Assembly (NCBI GenBank): GCA_944362555.1
Contig: CALVTL010000013.1
Coordinates: 1 to 50,179 of the forward strand
Length of the DNA stretch: 50,179 nt
Direction: 5' to 3'
Source of the DNA: an uncultured Clostridia bacterium
GTDB taxonomy: Bacteria > Bacillota > Clostridia > Christensenellales > Borkfalkiaceae
Shown: piece by piece, positions 18,524-27,124 of the stretch
Numbering within the stretch: the stretch's first letter is position 1
Layout of the letters: every line of letters starts with the position of its first letter
Notes under the pieces: model-generated
What the model saw: only the letters and a program-made list of their open reading frames with translations
The model's database searches: none
What the model was told of the DNA's origin: nothing
Translations under genes and position numbers: made by a program

Positions 18524-20767
18524 ATGAAAACAAGATCGAAGTGGTTGGCGGCGCTCCTTGCGCTCGCGGCGGCATTCGCGCTCCTTTTAGGGCTCATCCC
18601 CGCGCGCATCGCAGGCTCTGCGCAGGGCGTCAGCGAGGAGACGGACGATGAACTGCTCACGTCCAACCTCATCAAGGACGGCAGCTTTGAGGATGTGACC
18701 GCCGATGATACGGGCGCGTGGGACGTGGATACCACGTCCGAGGCGGCGGGCGAACGGGGCACGTTCGAGGTCGTGGAGGGCGCAGAGAACGTGCACTCGG
18801 GCGAAAAGGCGGTGCGCCTCGCGGGCGCGGGGAACGACAGCGGCTATCCCGAGATCTCCCAGCAGATGACGGTGCTCCCCAACACGACCTATTATGTCAC
18901 GCTCCGCGTGAAGAACAACAACACGGCGATGTCGAGCGCCAACCTCTTCTTCGGGTTCGCTTCGCCCGAGCGCGAGGAGGAGGTCATCTACGGCGAGCAG
19001 CACCGCTGGGCGGACAACTCCGTCGACAAGGACCATATCTATGCGGAAGGGGAGGGTTGGTCGGAGCACAACGGCTTCTCGCTCATCTCCGCGCGCATCA
19101 GAACGGGGAACGAGACGTCCGTCCGCTTCTACATCCGCTTGCAGAAGATGAACGCGACCATCGACGACGTCTCCGTCACTTATGCGCAGGACATCGTCTC
19201 CACGGGGTCGGAAAACCTGCTCAAAAATCCGGGGTTTGAAGATTCCACCAATGCCAATCCCCTTGCCGACTGGATCACCATCGGCGAGGTCACGAACGGG
19301 TTCTCGGCGGGCATCGACGACGTGCGCACCACGTCCGCTTATACGCCCGGCTCAAATATGCAGGACAAGCAGATCGAGGGCTGCAACACGCTCTACCTCG
19401 TGGCGCAGTCGGGCGCGGAGGGCACGATGACGGTGGGACAACCCATCACCGTCGAGCCGGATACCAACTATGCCTTCTACGTCAACCTCTCCAAGTGGGG
19501 TGAGGCAAAGGCGAGCGGCGCGGGCGTGCAGGCAGCGCGCATCGGCATCCTCGCAGCCGACATGGAGACGGTGCTCGCCCGCTGCGCGGTGGACGGCTCC
19601 GACATCTCGCTCGCGCGCTATATGCTCGCGTCCGTCGTTGCAAACAGCGGCGAGAACACCACCGTCTATCCCTTCATCGAGGCGGAGACGATCGGCTTCG
19701 GCACCTACGGCGCGGGACTGTATATCGACGAATGCTACTTCTTTGAAACGGCGCTCGACCTTCCCGAAGGGAAGGAAAATCTCCTCTCCAACGGCGATCT
19801 TGCAAAGAACAGCGACGGCTGGTGGGAGGTGGGCGGAAGCTCGCAGCTCGGCTGGGAAGCGGGCGGCGAGGACGGCAAGGCGTATGCCACGCAGGGCAAT
19901 ATCTGGCTGAGCCAGTGGTCCCCCCTCGACGGCATCGTGCAGTCCGTCTCCCTCAAAAAGGATCAGATGTACAAGATCACCGCGTATATGCGCCCCTATT
20001 GGGCGGCGGAGAGCAAGTCTGCGGCGTATGACGGGCTGTATTCTCCGCTCTCCGTCCTCGTCATCGAGGGCGACGATGAGACGGTGCAGACGGCGCTTTT
20101 TGCCGACGATTCGACGCAGGGCCTCAACGTCGTCGCAAGGCAGAACGTGCGCGTCGAGCGCGACGATGCCTATATGCCCGTCACCCTCATCTTCACGGCG
20201 CCCGCGGACGGCGAATACTCGGTGTTCGTCGGCTTCGAGGGGGGCAGCGACCCCGTTCTCGGGTTCCAGGGCGGCGTGCAGATCGGCGGCGTCTCGATGT
20301 ATGAGACCAGCATGGAGGAGCTCTCCCTCATCGATGAATCGGGCGACTATTCCGACGTTCTGATCAACACGAGCACGGACGTCACCGTCTCGGGAACGAG
20401 CGTCACCATCGGGAAAGAAATGAGCGTTGCGGACTTCACGAATGCCGTCTACGCGGCGTCGGGCTATACCATGTCCGTGGTGGATGCCGACGGAAACGCC
20501 GTTACGAGCGGAAACATGGCAAACGGCTACCGCGTCGTCGTCAAAGACGGGGGGGGGTCGACTGTCAAAGAATACACCGTGACGGTGAGCGGCGCGCAGG
20601 GCGGCGGTGAGACCACCACGCCCGGCGGCGAAGGCGACGGAGAGGACACGGCGCCCGCCTCCGACGGCTGGACGTGGCAGTGGGCGGCGCTCCTTGTGCC
20701 CATCGCCGTCGTCATCATCGGCGCGATCGTCGCCGTCGCGATCGTCAGAAAGAAGAGAGAAAAGTAA
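18524..20767 (+). CDS. Surface-anchored protein with three carbohydrate-binding-like modules
   Basis: 747 residues. An N-terminal signal peptide (cleavage likely near AGSAQG) is followed by three repeats, each opening with an asparagine-rich motif: SNLIKDGSFED (about 48), ENLLKNPGFEDS (about 236) and ENLLSNGDLAKNSDGW (about 420). These openings are typical of CBM4/9/22-like jelly rolls. A small beta domain, a Gly/Thr/Glu linker, one membrane span and a basic RKKREK tail end it, so the protein is held in the membrane without an LPXTG signal. No catalytic domain is seen; it probably binds the ligand for the neighbouring hydrolase and ABC lipoprotein. GGAGG precedes ATG 18524. Confidence 0.75.
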   Translation: MKTRSKWLAALLALAAAFALLLGLIPARIAGSAQGVSEETDDELLTSNLIKDGSFEDVTADDTGAWDVDTTSEAAGERGTFEVVEGAENVHSGEKAVRLAGAGNDSGYPEISQQMTVLPNTTYYVTLRVKNNNTAMSSANLFFGFASPEREEEVIYGEQHRWADNSVDKDHIYAEGEGWSEHNGFSLISARIRTGNETSVRFYIRLQKMNATIDDVSVTYAQDIVSTGSENLLKNPGFEDSTNANPLADWITIGEVTNGFSAGIDDVRTTSAYTPGSNMQDKQIEGCNTLYLVAQSGAEGTMTVGQPITVEPDTNYAFYVNLSKWGEAKASGAGVQAARIGILAADMETVLARCAVDGSDISLARYMLASVVANSGENTTVYPFIEAETIGFGTYGAGLYIDECYFFETALDLPEGKENLLSNGDLAKNSDGWWEVGGSSQLGWEAGGEDGKAYATQGNIWLSQWSPLDGIVQSVSLKKDQMYKITAYMRPYWAAESKSAAYDGLYSPLSVLVIEGDDETVQTALFADDSTQGLNVVARQNVRVERDDAYMPVTLIFTAPADGEYSVFVGFEGGSDPVLGFQGGVQIGGVSMYETSMEELSLIDESGDYSDVLINTSTDVTVSGTSVTIGKEMSVADFTNAVYAASGYTMSVVDADGNAVTSGNMANGYRVVVKDGGGSTVKEYTVTVSGAQGGGETTTPGGEGDGEDTAPASDGWTWQWAALLVPIAVVIIGAIVAVAIVRKKREK

Positions 20768-20784
20768 GCGGCAAACGGATGCGT

Positions 20785-20813
20785 GCGCTCCGCCGCAGGT
20801 CGCGGCGGAGCGC
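20785..20813. other. Perfect hairpin between the carbohydrate-binding gene and ribokinase gene
   Basis: A 12-bp perfect stem (20785-20796 with 20802-20813) with loop AGGTC. The homopolymer after it is A rather than T on the plus strand, so it is not a plus-strand terminator. It may limit exonuclease decay or set different expression of ribokinase. Confidence 0.55.
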
Positions 20814-20845
20814 AAAAAAAGGGCGCAAAAAAGGCAGGACGTATC

Positions 20846-21712
20846 ATGAAAAAGATCATCGTGGCGGGGAGCCTCAATGCCGATCTCGGCATCACGGCGC
20901 CCCATCTCCCGGCGGGCGGCGAGACGCTCACGGGCGGCGGGTTTTACACGGGCTGCGGCGGCAAGGGCGCCAATCAGGCGACGGCTGCGGGCAGGTTCGG
21001 CGCGGACGTTGTCATGTGCGGCTGCGTCGGCGCGGACGCCTTCGGCGGGATGCTGACCGAAAACCTTGCCGCGGCGGGTGCGGACGTCTCCCTCGTGCGC
21101 CGTGCGGATGGCGTGCCGACGGGCGTCGCCGTCATCCTCCTCACGGGCGGCGAGAACCGCATCATCCTTGACAGGGGCGCAAACGCGCTTCTCTCGGAGG
21201 AGGACGTCGAACGGGCGCTCTTACTGTGCGGCGAAGGGGACATCTGGCTCACGCAGCTCGAAAATCCCCTCCCCGTCGTCGCTTACGGGCTGCGGCGCGC
21301 CAAAGAGCGGGGACTGTTCACCATCCTCAATCCCGCCCCCGCCGACGCCGCCGTTCTTCCCTTTTTGCGGTATGTCGACCTGCTCACGCCCAACGAGGGC
21401 GAGCGCGCCCTTCTGGGCGGAACAAAGGCGCTCTTTTCGGCGGGCGTCGGAGCGGTCGTCACCACGCTGGGCGGCAGCGGGTACGAGATCGCCTGCGGTG
21501 CGGACGCGGTGCAATATACCTGCATCGACGTCCCCGTCCTCGATACCACGGGCGCGGGTGATACCTTCTGCGGCGCGCTTGCGGCGGAACTTGCGCGGGG
21601 CGTCTCCCTTGCGGATGCGGCGCGGCTCGCAAGCAAGGCGGCAAGCATCGCCTGCACGCGCAAGGGCGCGGCTGCCTCCATCCCCACGCGGGAGGAGACG
21701 CTCGCCTATTAA
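20846..21712 (+). CDS. rbsK: Ribokinase (PfkB family)
   Basis: 288 residues from ATG 20846. The N-terminal motif GGKGANQATAAGRFGADV and the second PfkB signature DTTGAGDTFCGALAAEL, with the catalytic Asp, are both intact. SLNADLG at the start and NPAPADA in the middle are ribokinase-typical. It phosphorylates ribose (or deoxyribose) at O5 with ATP. Last gene of the locus and followed by a terminator, it suggests that ribose is the sugar released by the two ADP-ribosylglycohydrolase-fold proteins. Other pentoses are possible. Confidence 0.85.
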   Translation: MKKIIVAGSLNADLGITAPHLPAGGETLTGGGFYTGCGGKGANQATAAGRFGADVVMCGCVGADAFGGMLTENLAAAGADVSLVRRADGVPTGVAVILLTGGENRIILDRGANALLSEEDVERALLLCGEGDIWLTQLENPLPVVAYGLRRAKERGLFTILNPAPADAAVLPFLRYVDLLTPNEGERALLGGTKALFSAGVGAVVTTLGGSGYEIACGADAVQYTCIDVPVLDTTGAGDTFCGALAAELARGVSLADAARLASKAASIACTRKGAAASIPTREETLAY

Positions 21713-21742
21713 AAGTCTATCCTGATTTTCATCCCCCATACG

Positions 21743-21778
21743 ATCATGGCACCGCATTGCGGTGCCATGATGTTTTTT
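21743..21778 (+). terminator. Intrinsic terminator of the sugar/ribokinase operon
   Basis: A near-perfect 14-bp inverted repeat (21743-21756 with 21758-21771) followed by GTTTTTT (21772-21778). The helix reaches almost to its centre, so the effective loop is formed by opening the inner pairs. Confidence 0.85.
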
Positions 21779-22099
21779 CTGCGGGTGCCGTTCTTTCCGG
21801 CAAGCAGGGGGACGTGTTGCGTGATCGTGCCGAAGGGAACGCAGGTGTATGCTGTGTGGAAAGAGGCCACCGAAAACAGCGCGGGTGCAGAAGAGTAGGC
21901 GCTGAAAATTTGTTTTACAAGGGTTCTTTTGAGCGATATTAACAATCGGGGCGGGTGTCGTTGACACCCGCCCCGATGAATTTTGGATATAATAGCTTAT
22001 TTTTTTCAAGTTCCGTAGATCTGCGGCGTCAAGCCGCAATGCCGCAACACCGCAAATTTCGCAAATCCGCAGATCTGCGCCGCAGCCAAACGGCGGGAG
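21779..22099. other. Intergenic region between convergent genes; 15-bp hairpin
   Basis: No convincing gene. A perfect 15-bp stem (21945-21959 with 21963-21977, loop GTT) may end transcription of the minus-strand ATPase gene, though the T run beyond it is poor. A 43-codon open frame (21767-21898, plus) has sense-like content but starts inside the terminator. A 10-bp inverted repeat AGATCTGCGG (about 22017-22026) pairs with a copy about 40 nt on, around short GCAA repeats. Confidence 0.5.
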
Positions 22100-24736
22100 T
22101 CATGCGGAGGGGTTCATCAGGTCGCACAATTTCACAAGGAGATTGGAGACGGGGAACGCCGCGAGGATGATGCACACGAGGTAGAGCACCTGCGTGATGG
22201 AGAGCGAGATGGTCGACCAGCCCGTATAGACGAGTTCGCCGAGGAAGGGCACGGCGAGGATGAGGATGCTCACGCCCACCGAAACGGCATACACGGCGAC
22301 GCGCAGCAGGTTGAAGGGCTTCAAGATGCGGAAGAGCATCACAAGTCCGCCGAAGGAGACGGCGAGCACGAAGAGCGGGTTGATGAGCTGCGTGACGGCG
22401 CCGTCCACGGTGACGCCGATCTGCATCCCGCCGAATTCCTCGGGCAGCACGGTGATGCCCACATACACGGCGAGCACGCTCAAAAACAGCGTGAGCGCCC
22501 CCGGGATGGAGCGGGACAGGACGAACGGGATAAACTTTCCCTTGACGCGTTCGCCGTTGGGCTGCAGTGCGAGGACGGTGGAGGGCAGCGCCGTGACCAG
22601 CGTCTCAAAGAGCAGCATATTGTTGGTGGTGAAGAAGTACTGCGTCCCGAGGATGCAGCAGAACGCCGCCAGCAGGATGGTGAACAGCGTCTTCATGATA
22701 TAGAGGGCGGCGGAGGACTTGATGTTGTTGATGACCCGCCTGCCTTCGTACACGACGTTGGGAAGGTTCAGAAAGTTGTTGTCCATGAGGACGAGGTGGG
22801 AGACGTTGCGCGCCGCCTCGCTCCCCGAGGCGACGGAAACGGCGCAGTCCGCCTCTTTTAAGGCGAGGATGTCGTTGACGCCGTCCCCCGTCATGGCGAC
22901 GGTGTTGCCCTGTTTTTTGATGGTGCGCACCAGGATCGCCTTCTGTTCGGGCGTGACGCGGCCGAACACCGTGTACTGATTGGCGACGTTCTCCACTTCG
23001 AGGTCGGTGAGCCCGTCGAGGGAGATGTACTTCCCCGCGTTCTTCACGCCCACGCGGCGCGCCACTTCCGAGACGGTGACGGGGTTATCGCCCGAGATGA
23101 TCTTGATCTCCACGTCGTTCTCGCGAAACCACTTGATGGTGTCGATGGCGTCCGCGCGGATGTTGTCGGCAAGGGTGATGATGGCTGCGGGGCGGAACAG
23201 GCTGGGGAGCCTCCCGCCCGAGATGGGGCTGGGGGAATATGCCAGAAGCAGCACGCGCAGTCCCGCCGCCGCGTATTGCTTGACGATCTTGTCGATCTTG
23301 GGGGGCATGGGGCGGAGGACAAATTCGGGCGCGCCCATCGCAAAGGTGCCCGCCTCGCCGAAGGTGACGGCGGAGAGCTTGCGTTTGCTGGAAAAGGGGA
23401 CGGTCGCCGTCGCCTGCATCGCGTTGGAGTGCCCGAAGCGGTTATAGAGGGCGATGGAGGTCTGGTTGTTGTCGTCGAGGGCGGAGAGCATACTGCCCAT
23501 GATCTCCTCGACGGAATGGTCGACGAAGTTGTTCAAGATCATCACGTCGTTGACGGTCATTCTCCCGTCCGTGATGGTGCCCGTCTTGTCGAGACATAAG
23601 ACGTTGACGCGGGCGAGCATTTCGAGGGAATAGAGGTCCTGCACGAGCGTCTGCTTTTTGGCGAGGCGCATGACGCCGATCGCCATGGCGAAGGAGGTGA
23701 GCAGCAGAAGCCCCGAGGGGATCATGCCGATGACGACGGCGCCCGTGAACATGATGGTCTCGGATACCTCGCCCGTCACCTGCCAGTTGATGACCCCCAT
23801 CAGCGCCGCGACGACGGGGATGAGGCACCCGATGACGCGGATGAAGAGGCGGATGGAGTTCATGATCTCCGACTTGGGCTTTTTATACTTCTTCGCCTTG
23901 GAGGTGAGCGAGTTGAGGTAGGTCGCCTTGCCCACCTTGTCGGCGCGCACGCGGCAGGCGCCGCTCGCGACGTACGACCCCGCATACAGCATCTCGCCGG
24001 GCGCCTTTTTGACGGGCACCGATTCGCCCGTTAAGAGCGATTCGTTGATCTCCACGTTGCCGTCCAGAAGGATGCAGTCGGCGGGGATCTGCTGCCCCGT
24101 TTCGAGCAGCACGATGTCGTCGAGCACGATGTCCCTGACGCCGATCTCCTGTTTTACCCCGTCGCGCATCACCTTGGCGGTCGCCGAAATGAGCACGGAG
24201 AGCTTGTCGATCTGGCGTTTTGCCAGGATCTCCTGCACGATGCCGATGAGCAGGTTGGCGCCGAAGATGGCGACGAACAAGAACTGCGAGAGGGGCGCGC
24301 CCGCATAGGCGAGGGCGAGCGCCACCAGAAGGCACAGCAGGTTGAAGAAGGTGCAGATGTTGCCGATGAAGATGCTCGCATACGACTTGGAGTACTTCTT
24401 GTTGACGTCGTTGAAGAGGAACTGCGAAAAGCGCAGCTCCGCCTGTGCGGAGGTAAGCCCCTTGTCGGGCGAAGGCTCGAAGCGCTCCACGTCCTCGCCC
24501 GAGGGGAGGGTCTTGGCGCGGCGGAACTGCTTCAAGAGCTTCTTTTTATCGATGGGCGCGGCGGGCGCGGCGCCCGCTTCCAGCACGCGCGCGGAGAAGC
24601 GCTTTCCCTTTGCGCCCTCCTCCTGCGCGGCGCCCTCCTCGGGCAGCGGCGCGAGCTCCTCTTCCGGGATGTTCTCTTGTCTGTTCAAAGGTTGATCCCC
24701 CGTATCGGTAGTCGGGATACCGCAAAGCGGTACCAT
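22100..24736 (-). CDS. Cation-transporting P-type ATPase, CtpE-like
   Basis: 878 residues from ATG 24736. After an acidic disordered N-terminus come the actuator motif LTGESVPV, M4 with GMIPSGLLLLTS, the phosphorylation site LCLDKTGTITDGRM, and the hinge MTGDGVNDILALKEAD; about ten membrane spans in total. The IPSG M4 with LVQDLYSLEMLARV resembles the Firmicute branch of CtpE, for which calcium uptake has been reported in mycobacteria. A perfect promoter lies upstream and ATG 24736 sits at the predicted transcription start, so initiation may be leaderless. A TTG at 24688 with GGGGGAT before it is an alternative start giving 862 residues. The ion cannot be proven from sequence. Confidence 0.85.
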   Translation of the reverse strand: MVPLCGIPTTDTGDQPLNRQENIPEEELAPLPEEGAAQEEGAKGKRFSARVLEAGAAPAAPIDKKKLLKQFRRAKTLPSGEDVERFEPSPDKGLTSAQAELRFSQFLFNDVNKKYSKSYASIFIGNICTFFNLLCLLVALALAYAGAPLSQFLFVAIFGANLLIGIVQEILAKRQIDKLSVLISATAKVMRDGVKQEIGVRDIVLDDIVLLETGQQIPADCILLDGNVEINESLLTGESVPVKKAPGEMLYAGSYVASGACRVRADKVGKATYLNSLTSKAKKYKKPKSEIMNSIRLFIRVIGCLIPVVAALMGVINWQVTGEVSETIMFTGAVVIGMIPSGLLLLTSFAMAIGVMRLAKKQTLVQDLYSLEMLARVNVLCLDKTGTITDGRMTVNDVMILNNFVDHSVEEIMGSMLSALDDNNQTSIALYNRFGHSNAMQATATVPFSSKRKLSAVTFGEAGTFAMGAPEFVLRPMPPKIDKIVKQYAAAGLRVLLLAYSPSPISGGRLPSLFRPAAIITLADNIRADAIDTIKWFRENDVEIKIISGDNPVTVSEVARRVGVKNAGKYISLDGLTDLEVENVANQYTVFGRVTPEQKAILVRTIKKQGNTVAMTGDGVNDILALKEADCAVSVASGSEAARNVSHLVLMDNNFLNLPNVVYEGRRVINNIKSSAALYIMKTLFTILLAAFCCILGTQYFFTTNNMLLFETLVTALPSTVLALQPNGERVKGKFIPFVLSRSIPGALTLFLSVLAVYVGITVLPEEFGGMQIGVTVDGAVTQLINPLFVLAVSFGGLVMLFRILKPFNLLRVAVYAVSVGVSILILAVPFLGELVYTGWSTISLSITQVLYLVCIILAAFPVSNLLVKLCDLMNPSA

Positions 24737-24742
24737 ATCTCC

Positions 24743-24771
24743 ATTATACACCGTATGCGGAAAAATGTCAA
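24743..24771 (-). promoter_or_regulatory. Consensus promoter of the CtpE-like ATPase gene
   Basis: On the minus strand TTGACA (24771-24766), 17-nt spacer and TATAAT (24748-24743). The predicted transcription start coincides with ATG 24736. An inverted repeat around GGTACCGC/GCGGTA follows at 24716-24735. Confidence 0.85.
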
Positions 24772-24820
24772 AAATAACGCAAAGAGTTTTGCTTTTTTTT
24801 GTCCTGCCGCGCGGGGACGG

Positions 24821-24849
24821 TTGCATTCCGCGGAAAAAAAGTGTATAAT
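24821..24849 (+). promoter_or_regulatory. Promoter of serS
   Basis: TTGCAT (24821-24826), 17-nt spacer, TATAAT (24844-24849). The leader to ATG 24882 is about 26 nt. It diverges from the ATPase promoter. No T-box leader fits in this space. Confidence 0.75.
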
Positions 24850-24881
24850 AAAGGAAACTTTGCGAAAAAAAGAGGCACCGT

Positions 24882-26168
24882 ATGATCGACATCGCCATCC
24901 TCCGCGCCGACCCCGACCGCGTGCGCGAGAACATCAAAAAGAAATTTCAGGAGAACAAGCTCCCCCTTGTGGACGAGGCGCTCGCCCTCGACGAAAAGCG
25001 CCGCGCCCTGCAGACGGAGGGGGACGCCCTGCGCGCCGCAAGGAACGCGCTCTCCAAGCAGATCGGCCTTCTGATGCGCGAGAAAAAGACGGACGAAGCG
25101 GAGAAGGTGAAGGCGCAGGTGAACGCAGACGCCGCCCGCCTCGCCGACATCGAGAAGGAGGCTGCGGAGGCGTCCGAACGCCTCAAAGCCATCATGATGC
25201 GCATCCCCAACTTCATCTCCGCGGAGACGCCCATCGGCAGAAATGACACGCAAAACGTGGAACGGGAGCGGTTTTTGGAGCCCAAGGTGCCCGATTTCGA
25301 GGTGCCCTATCATGTCGATATTTTGGAAAAGCTCTCGGGCATCGACCTCGACAGCGCCCGCCGCACGAGCGGGCAGGGGTTCTATTATCTGTTGGGCGAC
25401 GTGGCGCGGCTGCACTCCGCCGTGCTCGCCTACGCGCGCGATTTCATGATCGGCAAGGGCTTTCTGTACGTCATCCCGCCCTTCATGATCCGTTCGGACG
25501 TCGTGTCGGGCGTCATGAGCTTTGAAGAGATGGACGGCATGATGTATAAGATCGAGGGGGAGGATCTGTACCTCATCGGCACGAGCGAACACTCCATGAT
25601 CGGGCGCTTCATGAACACGACGCTCCCCGCCGAACAGCTCCCTTTGACGCTCACGAGCTATTCGCCCTGCTTCCGCAAGGAGAAGGGGGCGCACGGGCTG
25701 GAGGAGCGCGGCATCTACCGCATCCATCAGTTTGAAAAGCAGGAGATGATCGTCGTCTGCAAGCCCGAGGAGAGCGAGATGTGGTACGACAGGATGTGGC
25801 ACTACACGGTGGAGCTCTTCGTTTCGATGGGCATCCCCGTGCGCACGCTCGAGTGCTGTTCGGGCGACCTTGCCGACCTCAAATACCGCAGCGTGGACGT
25901 GGAGGCGTGGTCGCCCCGCCAGAAGAAGTATTTTGAAGTGGGCTCCTGCTCCAACCTCACCGACGCGCAGGCGCGGCGGCTGGGCATCCGCTACAAGACG
26001 GAGAAGGGTTCCGCCTTCGCGCATACCCTCAACAACACGGTGGTGGCGCCCCCCAGAATGCTCATCGCCTTCCTCGAAAACCATCTCCACGCGGACGGCA
26101 GCGTGGACATCCCCGAGGTGCTGCGCCCGTACATGGGCGGCACGGAAAAGCTCACGCCCCGCGCATGA
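24882..26168 (+). CDS. serS: Seryl-tRNA synthetase
   Basis: 428 residues of a class II synthetase. The N-terminal 110 residues form the long antiparallel coiled coil that holds the tRNA-Ser variable arm. Motif 2 is seen as SYSPCFRKEKGAHG...GIYRIHQFEK, and motif 3 near the end as NNTVVAPPRMLIAFLEN. TSEHSM is the usual serine/ATP-site stretch. Length is standard. AGAGG precedes ATG 24882. The stop overlaps the next gene by ATGA. Confidence 0.97.
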   Translation: MIDIAILRADPDRVRENIKKKFQENKLPLVDEALALDEKRRALQTEGDALRAARNALSKQIGLLMREKKTDEAEKVKAQVNADAARLADIEKEAAEASERLKAIMMRIPNFISAETPIGRNDTQNVERERFLEPKVPDFEVPYHVDILEKLSGIDLDSARRTSGQGFYYLLGDVARLHSAVLAYARDFMIGKGFLYVIPPFMIRSDVVSGVMSFEEMDGMMYKIEGEDLYLIGTSEHSMIGRFMNTTLPAEQLPLTLTSYSPCFRKEKGAHGLEERGIYRIHQFEKQEMIVVCKPEESEMWYDRMWHYTVELFVSMGIPVRTLECCSGDLADLKYRSVDVEAWSPRQKKYFEVGSCSNLTDAQARRLGIRYKTEKGSAFAHTLNNTVVAPPRMLIAFLENHLHADGSVDIPEVLRPYMGGTEKLTPRA

Positions 26169-27124
26169 AGTACGTCTTTTTCGACATCGAATGCGCTTGC
26201 GTCTACAAGAGCGTCGCCAAGATCTGCGCCTTCGGGTATGTGCTCACCGATGAAAATTTTCAGGTGCTCGAACGGGAGGACATCCTTCTCAATCCCAAGG
26301 GCAAGTTCCACCTCACCGACCGCAAGGGGAAGGAGGGGCTGGTGCTGCCCTACGACTACGAGGACTTCAAAAAATACCCCGTCTTTCCTGCCGCCTATCC
26401 GCGCATCCGCGCGCTGCTCGAGAACAAGGAGCACATCGTGCTCGGCCACGCGACGCTCAACGACGTCAACTACCTCAACCTCGAGACCAGGCGCTATAAG
26501 CTCCCTTCGCTCAGGTTCCGCTATTACGACACACAGTTCTTCTATATGAACGTCAAAAAGGACTTCTCCCGCCAGCTCGGGCTGGGGGCGATGGCGGAGG
26601 AGCTGGGCGTGGAATTTACGCCGCACCGCGCCGTGGACGACGCCTACGCCACCATGCGCGTGTGCGAGGCGCTCGTCAAAAAAGCGGGCGCGGGTACGGT
26701 TTCCGCCTTCGTGGAGCGCTATCAGATCCGTGCGGGGCAGATCGCGGACTACAAGATCCGCCCGCTCGCCTCGCAGGGGCTCAAGGGCTATCTTGCCGCG
26801 CGCGACGAGGAGCGCGAACGCCGCGCCAGGGCGCACGACGAGTTTTACCGCTATGTGAACAAATATATGCACCGCCGCCGCAAGGGGGGCACGCTGGAGG
26901 GCAAGGTGTTCTGCTTCTCCAAGGAAGTGGAGGAGGAGGTCCCGCTCTCGGTGGACCTCGTCGCCGCCATCTTCGCCTCGGGCGGGAAGTATACCTCCCA
27001 CCCCGCGGAGTGCAACGTGTACATCGCGCGCGGGCAGGGGGGCGTCCGCTATCAGAACGCCATCACCGCGGGCGCGGTCTATGTCCCGCTCGAAAATCTG
27101 GAGAGCGCTCTCATCCCGTCATGA
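26165..27124 (+). CDS. DEDDh-family 3'-5' exonuclease with C-terminal BRCT-like domain
   Basis: 319 residues. The exonuclease fold shows its four acidic residues and histidine: D7 and E9 (FFDIEC), D100 (LGHATLND), and H154 with D158/D159 (PHRAVDDA). This is the DnaQ/RNase T class. A basic linker rich in Arg follows, then about 80 residues from GTLEGKVFCFSKEVEEE to the end that look like a BRCT domain, as in some Pol III epsilon-like proteins. It is co-transcribed with serS and a 16S rRNA methyltransferase, so an RNA-processing or DNA-repair role is equally possible. Confidence 0.75.
   Translation: MKYVFFDIECACVYKSVAKICAFGYVLTDENFQVLEREDILLNPKGKFHLTDRKGKEGLVLPYDYEDFKKYPVFPAAYPRIRALLENKEHIVLGHATLNDVNYLNLETRRYKLPSLRFRYYDTQFFYMNVKKDFSRQLGLGAMAEELGVEFTPHRAVDDAYATMRVCEALVKKAGAGTVSAFVERYQIRAGQIADYKIRPLASQGLKGYLAARDEERERRARAHDEFYRYVNKYMHRRRKGGTLEGKVFCFSKEVEEEVPLSVDLVAAIFASGGKYTSHPAECNVYIARGQGGVRYQNAITAGAVYVPLENLESALIPS

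Noticed and set aside
20797-20820. Terminator between the carbohydrate-binding gene and ribokinase
   Set aside because: The stem is followed by A residues on the coding strand, not T, so intrinsic termination is not expected.
21767-21898. 43-codon open frame MMFFLRVPFFPASRG after ribokinase
   Set aside because: Its start lies in the terminator stem and T tract and there is no ribosome site; kept only as a note in the intergenic entry.
24689-24937. Upstream extension of the CtpE-like ATPase to an ATG at 24937
   Set aside because: A perfect promoter lies at 24771-24743 inside that extension, so the first 67 codons would not be transcribed from it.
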